From assembly GCA_021463845.1 (NCBI GenBank), contig JAJTXV010000001.1, positions 124,001 to 188,000 of the forward strand: a DNA stretch of 64,000 nucleotides, read 5' to 3'. The position numbers were made by a program, and so were the translations under genes. Below, in pieces: positions 50,305-59,392 of the stretch. The notes below the pieces were generated by a model, which was not told where the DNA came from, ran no database searches, and worked only from the letters and a program-made list of their open reading frames with translations. Positions within the stretch are counted from its first letter, which is position 1, and each line of letters starts with the position of its first letter. Source of the stretch: Anaerolineales bacterium (GTDB taxonomy: Bacteria > Chloroflexota > Anaerolineae > Anaerolineales > UBA11579).

Positions 50305-52386
50305 TTACAACTTCGCCCGCCGCAGCAGCTGGGCGTTAAGAGCTACAATGATCGTGCTGACAGACATCAGCACCGCTCCAAGTGCGGGCGAGAGCAGGAT
50401 GCCGCGGCTGGCGAATACGCCAGCTGCCAACGGAATGGCAAGTACGTTATAGCCAGTGGCCCATAATAGGTTTTGGACCATCTTGGTGTAACTGGCACGA
50501 CTGAGACGAAACACCTTGAGCACATCTTGCGGGTCATTGTCCACCAGGATGATGCCAGCAGACTCCACCGCTACGTCCGTGCCGCTGCCGATGGCAATAC
50601 CCACATCAGCACGCGCCAGGGCCGGCGCATCATTTACGCCATCTCCCACCATGGCAACCTTGCGGCCCTGGGCTTGTAAATTAGCGATCTTCTTTTCTTT
50701 GTCAGCCGGCAGCACTTCGGCGAAGAATTCGGTCATGCCAAGTTCCGCAGCCACGGCCGCGGCCACCGGGGCGCTGTCGCCAGTGATCATCGCCGTTCGG
50801 ATGCCCAACTTATGCAGGCTCTCGATCACAGCTTTGCTCTGAGGGCGCACTTCATCTGCGATGGCAAAGACCGCCACCGGTTGTGCACCTGCGAGCAGAT
50901 ATATGGCACTTTGGCCCTTGTGGCCTGCCTGTTCCGCAAAAGCAGCCAATGCTTGCGGTGGTTTGGCCTCTAAGGCCTCTAACAGGCGCGGGCCGCCCAG
51001 ATGATAGAGCTGCCGGCCCACCTGGGCCTTTACGCCCAAGCCCTTCATGGCCTGGAACTCGGTTGCGGCAGCCGGGGTCAGCTGGCGCTGAGCAGCAGCG
51101 GCGCGTATGGCACGCGCCAGGCTGTGCTCTGAATCGCCTTCGAGGCCTGCGGCCAGGCGCAGAGCTTCATCTTCACTTTGTCCAGAGAGGGTCTGCACAG
51201 CGATGAAACCCATCTCGCCTTTGGTGAGTGTGCCAGTTTTGTCGAAGACCACCGTATCCACCAGACGGGCTTCTTCCAAGGCTAGGCGGTCTTTCACCAA
51301 CAGTCCATGGCTGGCCGCTTCAGCCGTGCTGATAGCAACGACCAGCGGCACGGCCAGGCCCAGCGCGTGCGGGCAGGCGATGACCAATACGGTCACCACG
51401 CGCTCCAGTACGAAGAGGTCAAACCCGCGCGCCAGGCCCCAAGCCAGCGCCGTCAGCGCGGCGGCCAGCAAGGCGATGGCAAAAAGCCAGCCAGCCGCGC
51501 GGTCTGCCAGGATCTGAGTACGCGATTTGCTGAGCTGGGCTTGCTGCACCAGGCGCATAATGCCGGCCAGCGCTGTGGCGCCACCCACGGCGGTGACGCG
51601 CACGCGCAAGCTGCCCTCGCCGTTGATGGCGCCGGCGATCACTGCATCCCCCGGCGCTTTGTGGACTGGCTTGGATTCGCCGCTGAGCATTGACTCGTTC
51701 ACCTGAGAGCTACCCTCGACCACTTCACCATCGGCAGGGATGCTGGCGCCAGGGCGCACCAAGAACAGATCCCCCGCCGCCAGGGCGCTAGCAGGCACAG
51801 TCTCGATGCGGCCATCAACGCCGATGCGTTCGGCCTGGTCGGGCAGGAGCTTGGCCAGCTCATCCAGGCTGCTCGAGGCACGGCGCACACTACGCATTTC
51901 AATCCAATGGCCCAGCAGCATGATGTCGATCAGGGTAGCCAGCTCCCAGTAGAAGCCCTCGCCCAAGTCGAACAAAAAGGCAGCCGTGCTGTAAAGAAAA
52001 GATACGGAAATGGCCAGGCTGATCAGCATCATCATGCCGGGTTGGCGCGCCCGTAGTTCGGGTACGGCCATTTGCAGGAAGGGCAGGCCGCCATAGATGA
52101 AGATAGCGATGGCGAACAGAGGCGCCACAAACTGCGAGCCAGGGAAAGCTGGCGGCACAATGCCCAGCCAGTGCTGCGTCATCTCGCTGTAGAGGATGAC
52201 GGGGATGGTGAGCACCAATGAAACGAAGAAGCGCGTGCGGAACATGGCCTCATGGCCGCTGTGCTGCGCACCCTCGTGTCTGAGACCGCGAGCCGGTGCA
52301 TGCTGGGCATGCTTTGCGGGTTCAGGCGCGTGACTGGCTTTGTGCGCCTCGGGTTCGTGATGCGCGTGGTGCTGGTGCTTGTCCAT
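50305..52386 (-). CDS. copB: P1B-type copper-transporting ATPase (CopB-like)
   Basis: 693 residues. The N-terminus is a His-rich tail ([20 protein letters not shown]) in place of a Cys-type metal domain. The membrane motif is [12 protein letters not shown] (CPH near 336-338), the P1B-3 type, which favours Cu over Zn/Cd. Phosphorylation site DKTGTLTKG near 382, TGDSAPVA and [18 protein letters not shown] are intact. It would expel copper from the cytoplasm. It lies just downstream of a cupredoxin lipoprotein gene (20 nt gap) in one operon under a likely copper-responsive promoter. ATPases of this subtype are usually called CopB; ligand choice is inferred. Confidence 0.9.
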   Translation of the reverse strand: MDKHQHHAHHEPEAHKASHAPEPAKHAQHAPARGLRHEGAQHSGHEAMFRTRFFVSLVLTIPVILYSEMTQHWLGIVPPAFPGSQFVAPLFAIAIFIYGGLPFLQMAVPELRARQPGMMMLISLAISVSFLYSTAAFLFDLGEGFYWELATLIDIMLLGHWIEMRSVRRASSSLDELAKLLPDQAERIGVDGRIETVPASALAAGDLFLVRPGASIPADGEVVEGSSQVNESMLSGESKPVHKAPGDAVIAGAINGEGSLRVRVTAVGGATALAGIMRLVQQAQLSKSRTQILADRAAGWLFAIALLAAALTALAWGLARGFDLFVLERVVTVLVIACPHALGLAVPLVVAISTAEAASHGLLVKDRLALEEARLVDTVVFDKTGTLTKGEMGFIAVQTLSGQSEDEALRLAAGLEGDSEHSLARAIRAAAAQRQLTPAAATEFQAMKGLGVKAQVGRQLYHLGGPRLLEALEAKPPQALAAFAEQAGHKGQSAIYLLAGAQPVAVFAIADEVRPQSKAVIESLHKLGIRTAMITGDSAPVAAAVAAELGMTEFFAEVLPADKEKKIANLQAQGRKVAMVGDGVNDAPALARADVGIAIGSGTDVAVESAGIILVDNDPQDVLKVFRLSRASYTKMVQNLLWATGYNVLAIPLAAGVFASRGILLSPALGAVLMSVSTIIVALNAQLLRRAKL

Positions 52387-52406
52387 CCCCGCCTCTACTC
52401 TTTAAC

Positions 52407-52862
52407 CTAAGGCACTACGCTGATCTTGGTGTGCATACCGGCCGCATAGTGGCCGGGCAGGTAGCAGCCAAACTCGTACTCACCGGGCTCGGTGAAGGTA
52501 TGCTCGATGGTGACGGTGGCGCCGGGGGTGAGCTGGCTTTCGCCAACGTGCAGCATGTTGCCCATATCGTGATCCTGCTCCTCAGCATGGCCGTGCCCGC
52601 TCTCGGCGGGATCTGCATGGCCGTGTTCGCCTTCGGATCCCATATTGTGCTCCTGGCCCTCGGCTACCAGCACAAACTCATGGTTGATGGCGCCAGGGTT
52701 GCTGATGACGAAACGGTACGGCGTGCCCACCTTGAAGGTGCTGATGGGCGAGTCGATGGCGAATTCGGTGAGCTCGACAGGCACTACCTGGGCTGCGGTG
52801 GGGCGGTTGCCACAGGCGCTGGCCAGCAGGGCGAGAACCAAAATTGCTGCCATTCTGTACAT
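52407..52862 (-). CDS. Cupredoxin-domain lipoprotein with a His-rich insert
   Basis: 151 residues from the preferred ATG at 52862, 9 nt after AAAGGAG (the ATG at 52871 would touch the ribosome site). A lipoprotein signal ends LLASAC. The cupredoxin fold shows NHEFVLVAEG and GEYEFGCYLPGHYAAGMHTKI, giving the type 1 copper ligands His, Cys, His and Met. Between them is a loop rich in His, Asp and Glu (HNMGSEGEHGHADPAESGHG) that could bind more copper. As an extracytoplasmic, membrane-tethered copper protein it probably takes over copper expelled by the ATPase encoded next to it. Confidence 0.85.
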   Translation of the reverse strand: MYRMAAILVLALLASACGNRPTAAQVVPVELTEFAIDSPISTFKVGTPYRFVISNPGAINHEFVLVAEGQEHNMGSEGEHGHADPAESGHGHAEEQDHDMGNMLHVGESQLTPGATVTIEHTFTEPGEYEFGCYLPGHYAAGMHTKISVVP

Positions 52863-52880
52863 GAAATACATCTCCTTTAA

Positions 52881-52940
52881 CTACCCTCCCCCTATGGGAG
52901 GGGTTGCCACGACTCTAAAACTTTTGTGAAAAACAGTCAA
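52881..52940 (-). promoter_or_regulatory. Promoter and CsoR-like operator of the copper operon
   Basis: On the minus strand TTGACT (52940-52935), 17 nt, TAGAGT (52917-52912). Just after the expected start of transcription lies CCCTCCC-CCTAT-GGGAGGG (52884-52902), a G/C inverted repeat like the operators of the copper repressor CsoR. No csoR gene is in the window. Confidence 0.5.
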
Positions 52941-53038
52941 TGAAGAGGAAAATGAGAGGAAAATCTTTTAAGTACCGTTCCAACAGACCATTTGCTCATC
53001 CTTCCTTCATGACCAGTACAATCAGGGCAGGAGATAGC

Positions 53039-54184
53039 ATGCCAGACCAATTTGAAACCCTTGCCATTCACGCCGGCCAGCAGCCCGACCCAAGCACCGG
53101 AGCGGTGATGACGCCGATCTACCAGACCAGCACCTTTGTGCAGGATGCGGTGGGCGTGCACAAAGGCTACGAGTATTCGCGCAGCGGCAACCCCACCCGC
53201 ACCGCGCTGCAGGATTGCTTCGCCGCGCTGGAAGGCGCAAAGTATGGGCTGGCGTTTGCCTCCGGCCTGGCGGCCACCGACACCATCGTGCGCCAGTTCG
53301 CGCCGGGTGACCATATTCTGGTGGGCAGCGATGTATACGGCGGCACTTTCCGTTTGTTCGAGCGTGAATACAAGGACTTCGGCATTGAGTTCAGCTATGT
53401 CGATGTGGACGATCTGCCGGCGGTGCAAGCGAGCCTGAAAGCCAACACCAAACTGGTCTGGCTTGAGACCCCTACCAATCCGTACCTGGGCCTGGCTGAT
53501 ATTGCGGCGGTTGCTGATGTTCTCAAAGCGCACAGCAGCAAGCCGCTGTTTGCAGTGGATAACACCTTTGCCTCGCCGTATTTGCAGCAGCCGCTGGCGT
53601 TGGGCGCTGATATCGTGATCCACTCGGCCACCAAGTACCTCGGTGGCCACTCGGATGTGGTGCTGGGCCTGGTGGCGGTGAATGACCAGGCGCTCGCAGA
53701 GCGCCTGGCATTCACCCAGAACGCGGCCGGGGCGGTGCCCGGGCCGATGGACAGCTTCCTGGTGCTGCGCGGCATCAAAACTCTGCACCTGCGCATGGAC
53801 CGCCACGGCGAAAACGCGGCGGCGATCGCTGATCACCTGGCCGCGCATCCCAAGGTGAGCCAGATCTATTACCCCTTCCACGCCTCGCATCCGCAGCAGG
53901 CCCTGGCCCGCAAACAGATGCGCAACGGCGGCGGCATGCTTTCGTTTGAGCTCAAGGGTGGCGAAGCCGCCGCCCGCAGCGTGGCTGAGGGCACGCGGCT
54001 GTTCGCCCTGGCGGAGTCGCTGGGCGGGGTCGAGTCGCTGATCGAGGTGCCGGCGGTGATGACCCACCTCTCGGTGGCCAATTCGCCGCTGGCGGTGGAC
54101 CCGGGCTTGGTGCGGCTCTCTGTGGGCGTGGAGAATGTGGACGACTTGATCGCAGACCTGGAACAAGCGTTGGCCAAGGCCTAA
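53039..54184 (+). CDS. Cystathionine gamma-synthase/gamma-lyase family enzyme
   Basis: 381 residues of the Cys/Met PLP-dependent family. Seen: the N-terminal FETLAIHAGQQPDPSTGAVMTPIYQTSTF, YSRSGNPTRTALQ, FASGLAATDTI, ETPTNPYLGLADIAAVA, and the PLP Lys199 in HSATKYLGGHSDVVLG. Members are gamma-lyases (cystathionine to cysteine) or gamma-synthases; sequence alone does not settle which, but a CBS-type synthase and AhcY nearby favour gamma-lyase and reverse transsulfuration. AGGAG precedes ATG 53039; the in-frame starts further upstream are rejected. A small gene follows after 14 nt. Confidence 0.9.
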   Translation: MPDQFETLAIHAGQQPDPSTGAVMTPIYQTSTFVQDAVGVHKGYEYSRSGNPTRTALQDCFAALEGAKYGLAFASGLAATDTIVRQFAPGDHILVGSDVYGGTFRLFEREYKDFGIEFSYVDVDDLPAVQASLKANTKLVWLETPTNPYLGLADIAAVADVLKAHSSKPLFAVDNTFASPYLQQPLALGADIVIHSATKYLGGHSDVVLGLVAVNDQALAERLAFTQNAAGAVPGPMDSFLVLRGIKTLHLRMDRHGENAAAIADHLAAHPKVSQIYYPFHASHPQQALARKQMRNGGGMLSFELKGGEAAARSVAEGTRLFALAESLGGVESLIEVPAVMTHLSVANSPLAVDPGLVRLSVGVENVDDLIADLEQALAKA

Positions 54185-54198
54185 CGTAGGAGGTTGTG

Positions 54199-54552
54199 AT
54201 GGCTAAGAACAAGAACAAACGTGACAAGAGCCCGGATGCCATGGACGCCGCGGCCGAGGGCATGGGCTATTCCATCGGCGGGCTGGAGACCAGCTCGGCT
54301 GAGTTCACTGACTTTCTGGCCAAAGTCATCAAGGAATTCAAGGAAGATTCGCCGGGCCTTACGCTGCGCGACGCGGCGCGGATCGTGATCGAGCGCGAAG
54401 GGCTGGAGCAGTTCAACGAGCGCGTGGCCGATATCCAGGTGTTTCTCAAAGCCTTTCTGGGTGGCAAGAACACCGAGTGGGATGAGTTGATCGAGGAGGA
54501 TACGCGTCGCCGCCTGGAGATCGACAAAACCTTGGGCGGTACGCCGGGCTGA
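54199..54552 (+). CDS. Hypothetical protein, helical, cotranscribed with the gamma-lyase
   Basis: 117 residues, no membrane segment. Lys-rich start (MAKNKNKRDKSPD), then mostly helix-forming DNA (EFTDFLAKVIKEFKEDSPGL, RDAARIVIEREGLEQFNERV, DIQVFLKAFLGG). The family is not recognised. GTAGGAGG lies before ATG 54199. It follows the PLP enzyme by 14 nt and ends in a perfect terminator, so it is the last gene of that operon; whether it acts in the same pathway is unknown. Confidence 0.7.
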   Translation: MAKNKNKRDKSPDAMDAAAEGMGYSIGGLETSSAEFTDFLAKVIKEFKEDSPGLTLRDAARIVIEREGLEQFNERVADIQVFLKAFLGGKNTEWDELIEEDTRRRLEIDKTLGGTPG

Positions 54553-54555
54553 TGC

Positions 54556-54586
54556 AAAAAAGAGCGTGCTATGCACGCTCTTTTTT
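54556..54586 (+). terminator. Terminator of the gamma-lyase operon
   Basis: AAAAAAGAGCGTGC, loop TAT, perfect complement with TTTTTT. Confidence 0.92.
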
Positions 54587-54624
54587 GTTTAGTCGATTGG
54601 TCAGCTAGTCAATTCTCGCCAAGG

Positions 54625-54747
54625 CCGTCTTTGCGAGTGGCCGCATGCAATGCGGCCAACGAAGCAATCCTCAACATATGAAACCGGGAGCAAGCTCGGG
54701 GATTGCTTCGCTCGCGCTACTTCGTAGCGCATCGCTCGCAATGACGA
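54625..54747. repeat. Palindromic repeat family 1, composite copy i
   Basis: CCGTCTTTGCGAG, a palindrome TGGCCGCAT-GCA-ATGCGGCCA, CGAAGCAATCC; then inverted GGGGATTGCTTCGC, GCGCTAC-TTC-GTAGCGC, CTCGCAATGACG. Two elements face each other. Confidence 0.8.
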
Positions 54748-54765
54748 GGAATGGCCGTGACTAGC

Positions 54766-55602
54766 TTATTCGTCGTAGAGCACCGTCGGTTCGGCGTAGT
54801 AGCGCACGCCCTTGCGGGCGGTGCGCTCGTTGACCCAGCGCTGCAGCGCTTCGTTCTTCTCTTCCAATGATTTATTGGCCGAGAGCTCGTCCAGCGGGTA
54901 GTTGACCCGCAAGGCGCGCGGTGAAACGGTGAAGCGGGTGATGCCGGGTGGCAGCAGCACGCCGGCGGCGCACAGCTCCAGCACCTCGCTGACTTTGAAG
55001 GGTGGATAGACCACGATGGCGGTTAAGTTGTCGTACTTGCCGTGCAGCTCGCGCACTTGCTGGGCCGTGGTGCGGTCCACCACGGCTCGCTTGGCATACA
55101 GCTCGGCGATCTTGTTGAGCGCCTGCGTGCGGCTGGCCAGATCGCCGGGTACGCTGCGGGCGATGTGAGCCTTGCCGTCGCGTGTCTGTACCCACACCAG
55201 GGTCTTGATCGGCCAGCGGGTTTGCGGGCGCCTGACGCCCGGGTCTATGTCCTTCAGCGTCACGTCTGGCAGGCTGCGCAGCGCTTGCAGAAATTCGGCG
55301 CCGTCCCAATCCCACAGCACATGGTTCCAGGTGTGAAGATCCAGCCCTTCGTAATCCGCTTCCACGACCTGTACCAGGGCGTGGGGGATGCCCATGTGGT
55401 TGAGGGCGCTGGTGCGGTTGGCGCCATCCAGCACCATGTAACGCCCGCTGCCATCCGGCAGCGGCGTGACCATGGGCGGGTTACGCAGCACGCCGCTGGC
55501 GCGCAGCCGCTCGATGAGCGGCTGGCTGCGCTGGTCGTCGTGCCACTCGTGCGGCACAAGGTCAGGCGAGGGGACGATGCGGAGGGTGGGGAGAGAGGAC
55601 AT
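54766..55602 (-). CDS. ParB-fold protein, possible free-serine kinase (SbnI/SerK-like)
   Basis: 278 residues with an N-terminal ParB/Srx-type domain: RIVPSPDLVPHEWHDDQRSQ PLIERLR, PPMVTPLPDGSGRYMVLDGANRTSALNHMGIPH (the DGxxR loop that binds nucleotide in this fold) and VQVVEADYEGLDLHTWNHVL. There is no helix-turn-helix, so a partition role is unlikely. ParB-fold proteins SbnI and SerK phosphorylate free L-serine to O-phosphoserine and sit beside cysteine-synthase-like genes. Here the next gene upstream on the same strand is a CBS-type synthase, 144 nt away. The kinase role is inference from fold and context. Confidence 0.6.
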   Translation of the reverse strand: MSSLPTLRIVPSPDLVPHEWHDDQRSQPLIERLRASGVLRNPPMVTPLPDGSGRYMVLDGANRTSALNHMGIPHALVQVVEADYEGLDLHTWNHVLWDWDGAEFLQALRSLPDVTLKDIDPGVRRPQTRWPIKTLVWVQTRDGKAHIARSVPGDLASRTQALNKIAELYAKRAVVDRTTAQQVRELHGKYDNLTAIVVYPPFKVSEVLELCAAGVLLPPGITRFTVSPRALRVNYPLDELSANKSLEEKNEALQRWVNERTARKGVRYYAEPTVLYDE

Positions 55603-55746
55603 GTTAGAAAGACAGCAAGAGATTCGAGATTGGAGATTCTGAATTCAAGTAAGTGGCAAATGGTAAGTGCTTGGTCAAATGGTCGTTTGTCGCCTGTTCA
55701 CCCATCACTGCTCATTTTCTGTAAGCTGTCAACTGTAGGCTGTTAA
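55603..55746. other. Spacer with AATCTC-type tract
   Basis: Short GAGATTCGAGATTGGAGATT-like iteration near 55620-55650; otherwise no promoter, hairpin or gene is apparent. Confidence 0.4.
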
Positions 55747-57153
55747 CTAACCGTTGATGAAGTCGAGTACGTCGATCTTGGTGAGGATGCCTACTACCCG
55801 GCCGGCATCGTTGACAAGCACGGCGTTGTTGCGCACGATCTCCTGCATCGCATCCGGCAGCAGGGTGCTGGCCGGCAGGCTGTTGGGCGCCGGCTGCAGC
55901 AGGGCGGCCACACTGTCCTCGCCCGGGCGGCCGTTCTTGGATTCGAGCAGGTGGGTCAGCAGGTCGCCTTCGCGCACAATGCCATTCACCTGGCCGTCCG
56001 CATCCACCACCGGAAGCTGCGAGATGCCGTATTGTTTCATCTTGCTGACCACGTCAGCAATGCGGTCATCGGCGGAGGCAGAGATGAGCTCGCTCATGCT
56101 CTTGCCGCCCAGCACCTCGCGCAGGGTAGCCTCGCTCCATTCGGAGTCCAGGAAGCCGTTCTCGCGCATCCACTTGTCGTCGAACAATTTGGTGAGGTAA
56201 CGGTTGCCCGAGTCGGGCAGAATGACGACTGCCACGCGGTCAGCCGGCAAATCCTTCAAATATTTGAGCGCCCCGGCCACGGCCGCGCCGGAGGAGCCGC
56301 CGGCGAAGATGCCTTCCTGGCTGACCAGCTGGCGGGTGAGGATGAAGCACTCCTTGTCGGTCACGCGGATGATGTCATCCACCACGCTCATGTCGGTGGT
56401 GCCGGGCAGGAAGTCCTCGCCGATGCCTTCGACCTTATAGGTGATGGCTTCGACACCTGGCGGGATCTTGCCTTTGTTCTCCCAGATCTCTTTGAGGATC
56501 GAGCCCACCGGGTCGACACCAATGATGCGGATGTTTGGGTTCTTTTCCTTCAAGTACTTGCCCACGCCACTGATGGTGCCGCCGGTGCCCATCGAGATGA
56601 TCACATCGGTCACCTTGCCGCCGGTTTGCTCCCAGATCTCGGGGCCGGTGGTGAGGTAGTGGCTGCGCGGGTTCTCCGGGTTGTAGTACTGGTTGGCCAG
56701 GATGGTGTTGGGGGTCTCGGCCGCCAGGCGGTTGGCGACTTTGTAGTACGAGCGGGGGTCCTCAGGAGCTACGGCGGTGGGGGTGATGACCACTTTGGCG
56801 CCAAAGGCTCGCAGCAGCTGGATCTTCTCCTGGCTCATCTTGTCTGGCATGACGAAGATGCACTTGTAGCCGCGGATGGCGGCCACGATGGCCAGACCCA
56901 CGCCGGTATTGCCGGAGGTGGCCTCGACGATGGTGCCGCCCGGCTTCAGGCGGCCGCTGGCTTCGGCCTCGTCAATGATGTTCTTACCGATGCGGTCTTT
57001 GACCGAGCCGCCGGGGTTGAAGAATTCCACCTTGGCGTATAGCGGGGCTTTGACGCCCTTGGTGACTTTGTTCAGGCGCACCAGCGGGGTTTGGCCCATA
57101 GTGCCAATGATGTCGTTATAAACGCGCAGGTCTTGGGATTCAGGCAGGCTCAT
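55747..57153 (-). CDS. Cystathionine beta-synthase / cysteine synthase with CBS-domain pair
   Basis: 468 residues. The PLP fold type II core (1-330) shows MGQTPLVRLNKV, NPGGSVKDRIG with Lys52, EATSGNTGVGLA, and GTGGTISGVGKYLKEKNP. The C-terminal 130 residues hold two CBS motifs (MKQYGISQLPVVDADGQVNG and VRNNAVLVNDAGRVVGILTK), which in relatives bind S-adenosylmethionine or adenylates and tune activity. Beta-synthase, making cystathionine from homocysteine and serine (or O-phosphoserine), is most likely, as the window holds ahcY and a gamma-lyase gene. Cysteine synthase is the alternative. TACACT lies 6 nt before the ATG. Confidence 0.88.
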   Translation of the reverse strand: MSLPESQDLRVYNDIIGTMGQTPLVRLNKVTKGVKAPLYAKVEFFNPGGSVKDRIGKNIIDEAEASGRLKPGGTIVEATSGNTGVGLAIVAAIRGYKCIFVMPDKMSQEKIQLLRAFGAKVVITPTAVAPEDPRSYYKVANRLAAETPNTILANQYYNPENPRSHYLTTGPEIWEQTGGKVTDVIISMGTGGTISGVGKYLKEKNPNIRIIGVDPVGSILKEIWENKGKIPPGVEAITYKVEGIGEDFLPGTTDMSVVDDIIRVTDKECFILTRQLVSQEGIFAGGSSGAAVAGALKYLKDLPADRVAVVILPDSGNRYLTKLFDDKWMRENGFLDSEWSEATLREVLGGKSMSELISASADDRIADVVSKMKQYGISQLPVVDADGQVNGIVREGDLLTHLLESKNGRPGEDSVAALLQPAPNSLPASTLLPDAMQEIVRNNAVLVNDAGRVVGILTKIDVLDFING

Positions 57154-57159
57154 GGATTA

Positions 57160-57165
57160 AGTGTA
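57160..57165 (-). promoter_or_regulatory. -10 box 6 nt before the CBS-type synthase start
   Basis: TACACT, 6 nt, ATG at 57153; leaderless architecture. Confidence 0.5.
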
Positions 57166-57198
57166 ACAGAGGCGCATAGGACGAGGTGGTGCGCCCGA

Positions 57199-58314
57199 TT
57201 AATGGCAATTATTGGCCACATGCTCCTCGTACGTGACGGCGAAGACATGCGCACCCGAGCCGTCGCACACGGCCTGGAAGTAATAGTAGGGCGAGGCAGC
57301 GGGGAAGGCCACTGCCTGCAGGGCCTCGGCGCTGGGGGCGGCGATGGGGCTGGGCGGCAGGCCGGCGTATAGGTACGTGTTATAGGGCGAGTCAAACTGC
57401 AGGTCAGCCGCGGTCAGCGGGCTGGGCCACCATTGGCCGCGGCCGTCGTAGCCAACCGCGTACTGCACAGTGGGGTCGGCCTGCAGGCGCATGCCAATAT
57501 CCAGCCGGTTGTGGAACACGGAAGCGATCAGCGGCATCTCGCTGTTGATGACGGCTTCGCGCTCCACGATCGAAGCCAGGATGAGCGCATCGTAGATGCT
57601 GAGCCCCTGGGTTTGGAATCCGGCCAACAGCTCCGGCGTCATGGTGGAGGAGAACACATCACTCTGCAGCAGGGTCAGCAGCAGTGCGATGGCATCAGCT
57701 TCACGCGGGATCTCATAGCTGCCGGGCAGCAGGAAACCCTCCAGCGTGGAGCCGATCGGCATTTCGGCGTACAGCGCCAGTTCGTTGGGCGTGGAGCTGG
57801 CCAGTCGGATGAAGTCCTCCGGCGTTACGTTGACGCCGGCGCTGGGCAGGCTGGCGGCGATCTCCTCCAGCCGCCAGCCGGGCAGGATCACCAGGGTGAC
57901 ATGCTCCGGCGTGGGGTCGAGCAGCGCCTCGGCGATCTCCACCGAACTCATCGCCGCGCTCAGCTGAAAGGTGCCGGCTTGCAGCTGCGTATCCTTGCCG
58001 GTATAGAAGAGATAGTTGCTGAACAGGTGGCCTTCGTGGATCAGGTCGTCTTGCCACAGGCGCGAGACGATCTGGCTGGTGGCCTCACCCTGGGGGATGG
58101 TGAAGCGCACCGGCGCGGCGGCCGGGTCCACCGGGCGGCGTAGCGCTTCGGCGCGCCAGCCCAGCTGCAGGCCAATGCGCACGCGCTGGAAGGTGTTGAG
58201 CTGTGGGGAGGGCGGCCCGAAGGCATCCTCTGCCCGCGCCAGCAGTGTGCTGCCGCCGAGGAAAGCGAGGAAAGCCAGAAGGGCGAGGAAGCCAAGAGCG
58301 AGGACTGCGCGCAT
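57199..58314 (-). CDS. mltG: Endolytic transglycosylase MltG
   Basis: 371 residues from ATG 58314. An N-terminal membrane anchor (AVLALGFLALLAFLAFLGGSTLL), a LysM-like region (about 75-130: VRFTIPQGEATSQIVSRLWQ, IHEGHLFSNYLFYTGKDTQL), and the YceG catalytic domain with LPGWRLEEIAASL, LEGFLLPGSYEIP, the catalytic Glu in LILASIVEREAVINSEMPLI, ASVFHNRLDIGMRLQADPTVQYA and YNTYLYAGLPPSPIAAPS. It cuts nascent glycan strands. Preceded by ruvX on the same strand, an order common in bacteria (ruvX-mltG). The longer frame is rejected because it lies in a repeat. Confidence 0.92.
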   Translation of the reverse strand: MRAVLALGFLALLAFLAFLGGSTLLARAEDAFGPPSPQLNTFQRVRIGLQLGWRAEALRRPVDPAAAPVRFTIPQGEATSQIVSRLWQDDLIHEGHLFSNYLFYTGKDTQLQAGTFQLSAAMSSVEIAEALLDPTPEHVTLVILPGWRLEEIAASLPSAGVNVTPEDFIRLASSTPNELALYAEMPIGSTLEGFLLPGSYEIPREADAIALLLTLLQSDVFSSTMTPELLAGFQTQGLSIYDALILASIVEREAVINSEMPLIASVFHNRLDIGMRLQADPTVQYAVGYDGRGQWWPSPLTAADLQFDSPYNTYLYAGLPPSPIAAPSAEALQAVAFPAASPYYYFQAVCDGSGAHVFAVTYEEHVANNCH

Positions 58315-58324
58315 AAGAAAAGTT

Positions 58325-58424
58325 AACCACAAAGGCACAAAGAGCACAAAGGAACTGATGCGGAGATTGGAGATTGGTAATTGGTCCTTATTCGATCTCT
58401 TTGTGTGCTTCGTGGCTTTGTGGT
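58325..58424. repeat. Inverted-repeat element, ACCACAAAG family, copy 2
   Basis: AACCACAAAGGCACAAAG at one end and CTTTGTG, CTTCGTGG, CTTTGTGGT at the other, with an AATTGG-type tract inside. Related to 3493-3570; it separates ruvX and mltG. Confidence 0.65.
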
Positions 58425-58430
58425 CATGCT

Positions 58431-58844
58431 TTAGTCTTCTGATTGACTGCTTTGACTATCAAGATAGCCCTGCAAGATCACCGCCGCGGCACTGGCGTCA
58501 ATATCCTGCGTCCCTTTGCCTAGCGCGCGGCGGGCGGCGAGCGCTTCCTGCGTGCTGTAACTCTCTTCCCATAATTGCACAGGGATGCTGGTGGCGGCCC
58601 GCAGGGCGCCCGCCAGCCGGGCGGCTTTGCGCCCGCTGAGGTTTGGCTGGCCGTCCTCGCCAAAGGCCTGGCCGACGATGATGCGCTCGGCGGCGTGCTG
58701 GGCCGCCAGGGCGGCGATGTGGGCCGCGTCCGCGGCGCGGCTCTCGTGCGCCAGCACCTGCAAGGGGCTGGCGATGGTGCCGCTGGCGTCGCTTAGGGCG
58801 ATGCCAATGCGCTTATCGCCAGGGTCAACGGCCAGGATTCGCAT
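58431..58844 (-). CDS. ruvX: Holliday junction resolvase-like protein RuvX/YqgF
   Basis: 137 residues. RNase H-like fold: first strand with catalytic Asp in MRILAVDPGDKRIGIALSD, the Glu-containing strand ERIIVGQAFGEDGQPN, and the last Asp in DIDASAAAVILQGYLD. YqgF-type proteins process pre-16S rRNA in E. coli and may resolve DNA junctions. ATG 58844 lies 6 nt after TATACT, so the start is firm and the upstream extension to 58919 is rejected. Followed by mltG after a repeat. Confidence 0.92.
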   Translation of the reverse strand: MRILAVDPGDKRIGIALSDASGTIASPLQVLAHESRAADAAHIAALAAQHAAERIIVGQAFGEDGQPNLSGRKAARLAGALRAATSIPVQLWEESYSTQEALAARRALGKGTQDIDASAAAVILQGYLDSQSSQSED

Positions 58845-58850
58845 GAGGTA

Positions 58851-58856
58851 AGTATA
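58851..58856 (-). promoter_or_regulatory. -10 box 6 nt before ruvX
   Basis: TATACT, 6 nt, ATG at 58844; leaderless architecture. Confidence 0.6.
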
Positions 58857-58870
58857 CAGTCGGGAAAAAC

Positions 58871-58952
58871 TTCCACAGATGAACACGGATAAATTCACAG
58901 ATAAACACAGATACAACATTCATCGGTTTTGCATCTGTGTTTATCTGTGGAC
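58871..58952. repeat. CCACAGATGAAC repeat family, copy 2
   Basis: TTCCACAGATGAACACGGAT and GTTTATCTGTGGA at the ends; CATCGGTTTTGCATC inside, as in 42024-42100. It touches the stop of the next gene. Confidence 0.75.
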
Positions 58953-59335
58953 TATTCCAACCCCGCAAACTTTGCCCGCCGCTCCTCGGCCATGATGCGC
59001 AGGTAAATGCCTTCCATGCTCAGGGCGGACTTGGGTATGCTGACCTTGGGCGGCAGGTCCCAGCTTTCCTTGCGCGCAATGCGGGCATTGGCAAAGGTGG
59101 GGATGCCGAAGGCTTCTGCCAGCAGGCGGATGTCTGCCTTGCTGGTGACCAACGCCAGCGGCACCCGCAGGCGTTGGCAGCGGCGGGCGGCCAGCTGCAG
59201 CACCAGCCGCGGCGCACGCGGCTCGCCGCGCTCCGGCCACAGCAGGATCACGCGGCCCTGCTGGCCGCCGCGGATGCGCGCCAGGGCGCTGCGCCAATCG
59301 CCATTCGAAGCCAGTTGGATCTGTGAGGTCTTCAC
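58952..59335 (-). CDS. Hypothetical protein, possibly a detached N-terminal domain
   Basis: 127 residues starting with GTG 59335, 6 nt after TAGACT. The core RVILLWPERGEPRAPRLVLQ LAARRCQRLRVPLALVTSKA DIRLLAEAFGIPTFANARIA looks like a compact alpha/beta domain that in some Chloroflexota leads larger baseplate-J-like proteins; I recall this only loosely. The C-terminus (LSMEGIYLRIMAEERRAKFAGLE) ends within a repeat, so the gene may be truncated. No function is assigned. Confidence 0.6.
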   Translation of the reverse strand: MKTSQIQLASNGDWRSALARIRGGQQGRVILLWPERGEPRAPRLVLQLAARRCQRLRVPLALVTSKADIRLLAEAFGIPTFANARIARKESWDLPPKVSIPKSALSMEGIYLRIMAEERRAKFAGLE

Positions 59336-59341
59336 CCTCTG

Positions 59342-59347
59342 AGTCTA
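59342..59347 (-). promoter_or_regulatory. -10 box 6 nt before the GTG start at 59335
   Basis: TAGACT, 6 nt, GTG; leaderless architecture. Confidence 0.45.
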
Positions 59348-59392
59348 TTCAAAAAACCCAAACGGGCAAACGCCAGCAAGCAGCATTGAAAG

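Noticed and set aside
54766-55602. Chromosome partition protein ParB
   Set aside because: No helix-turn-helix, no parA or parS-like sites; fold and neighbour suggest an enzyme.
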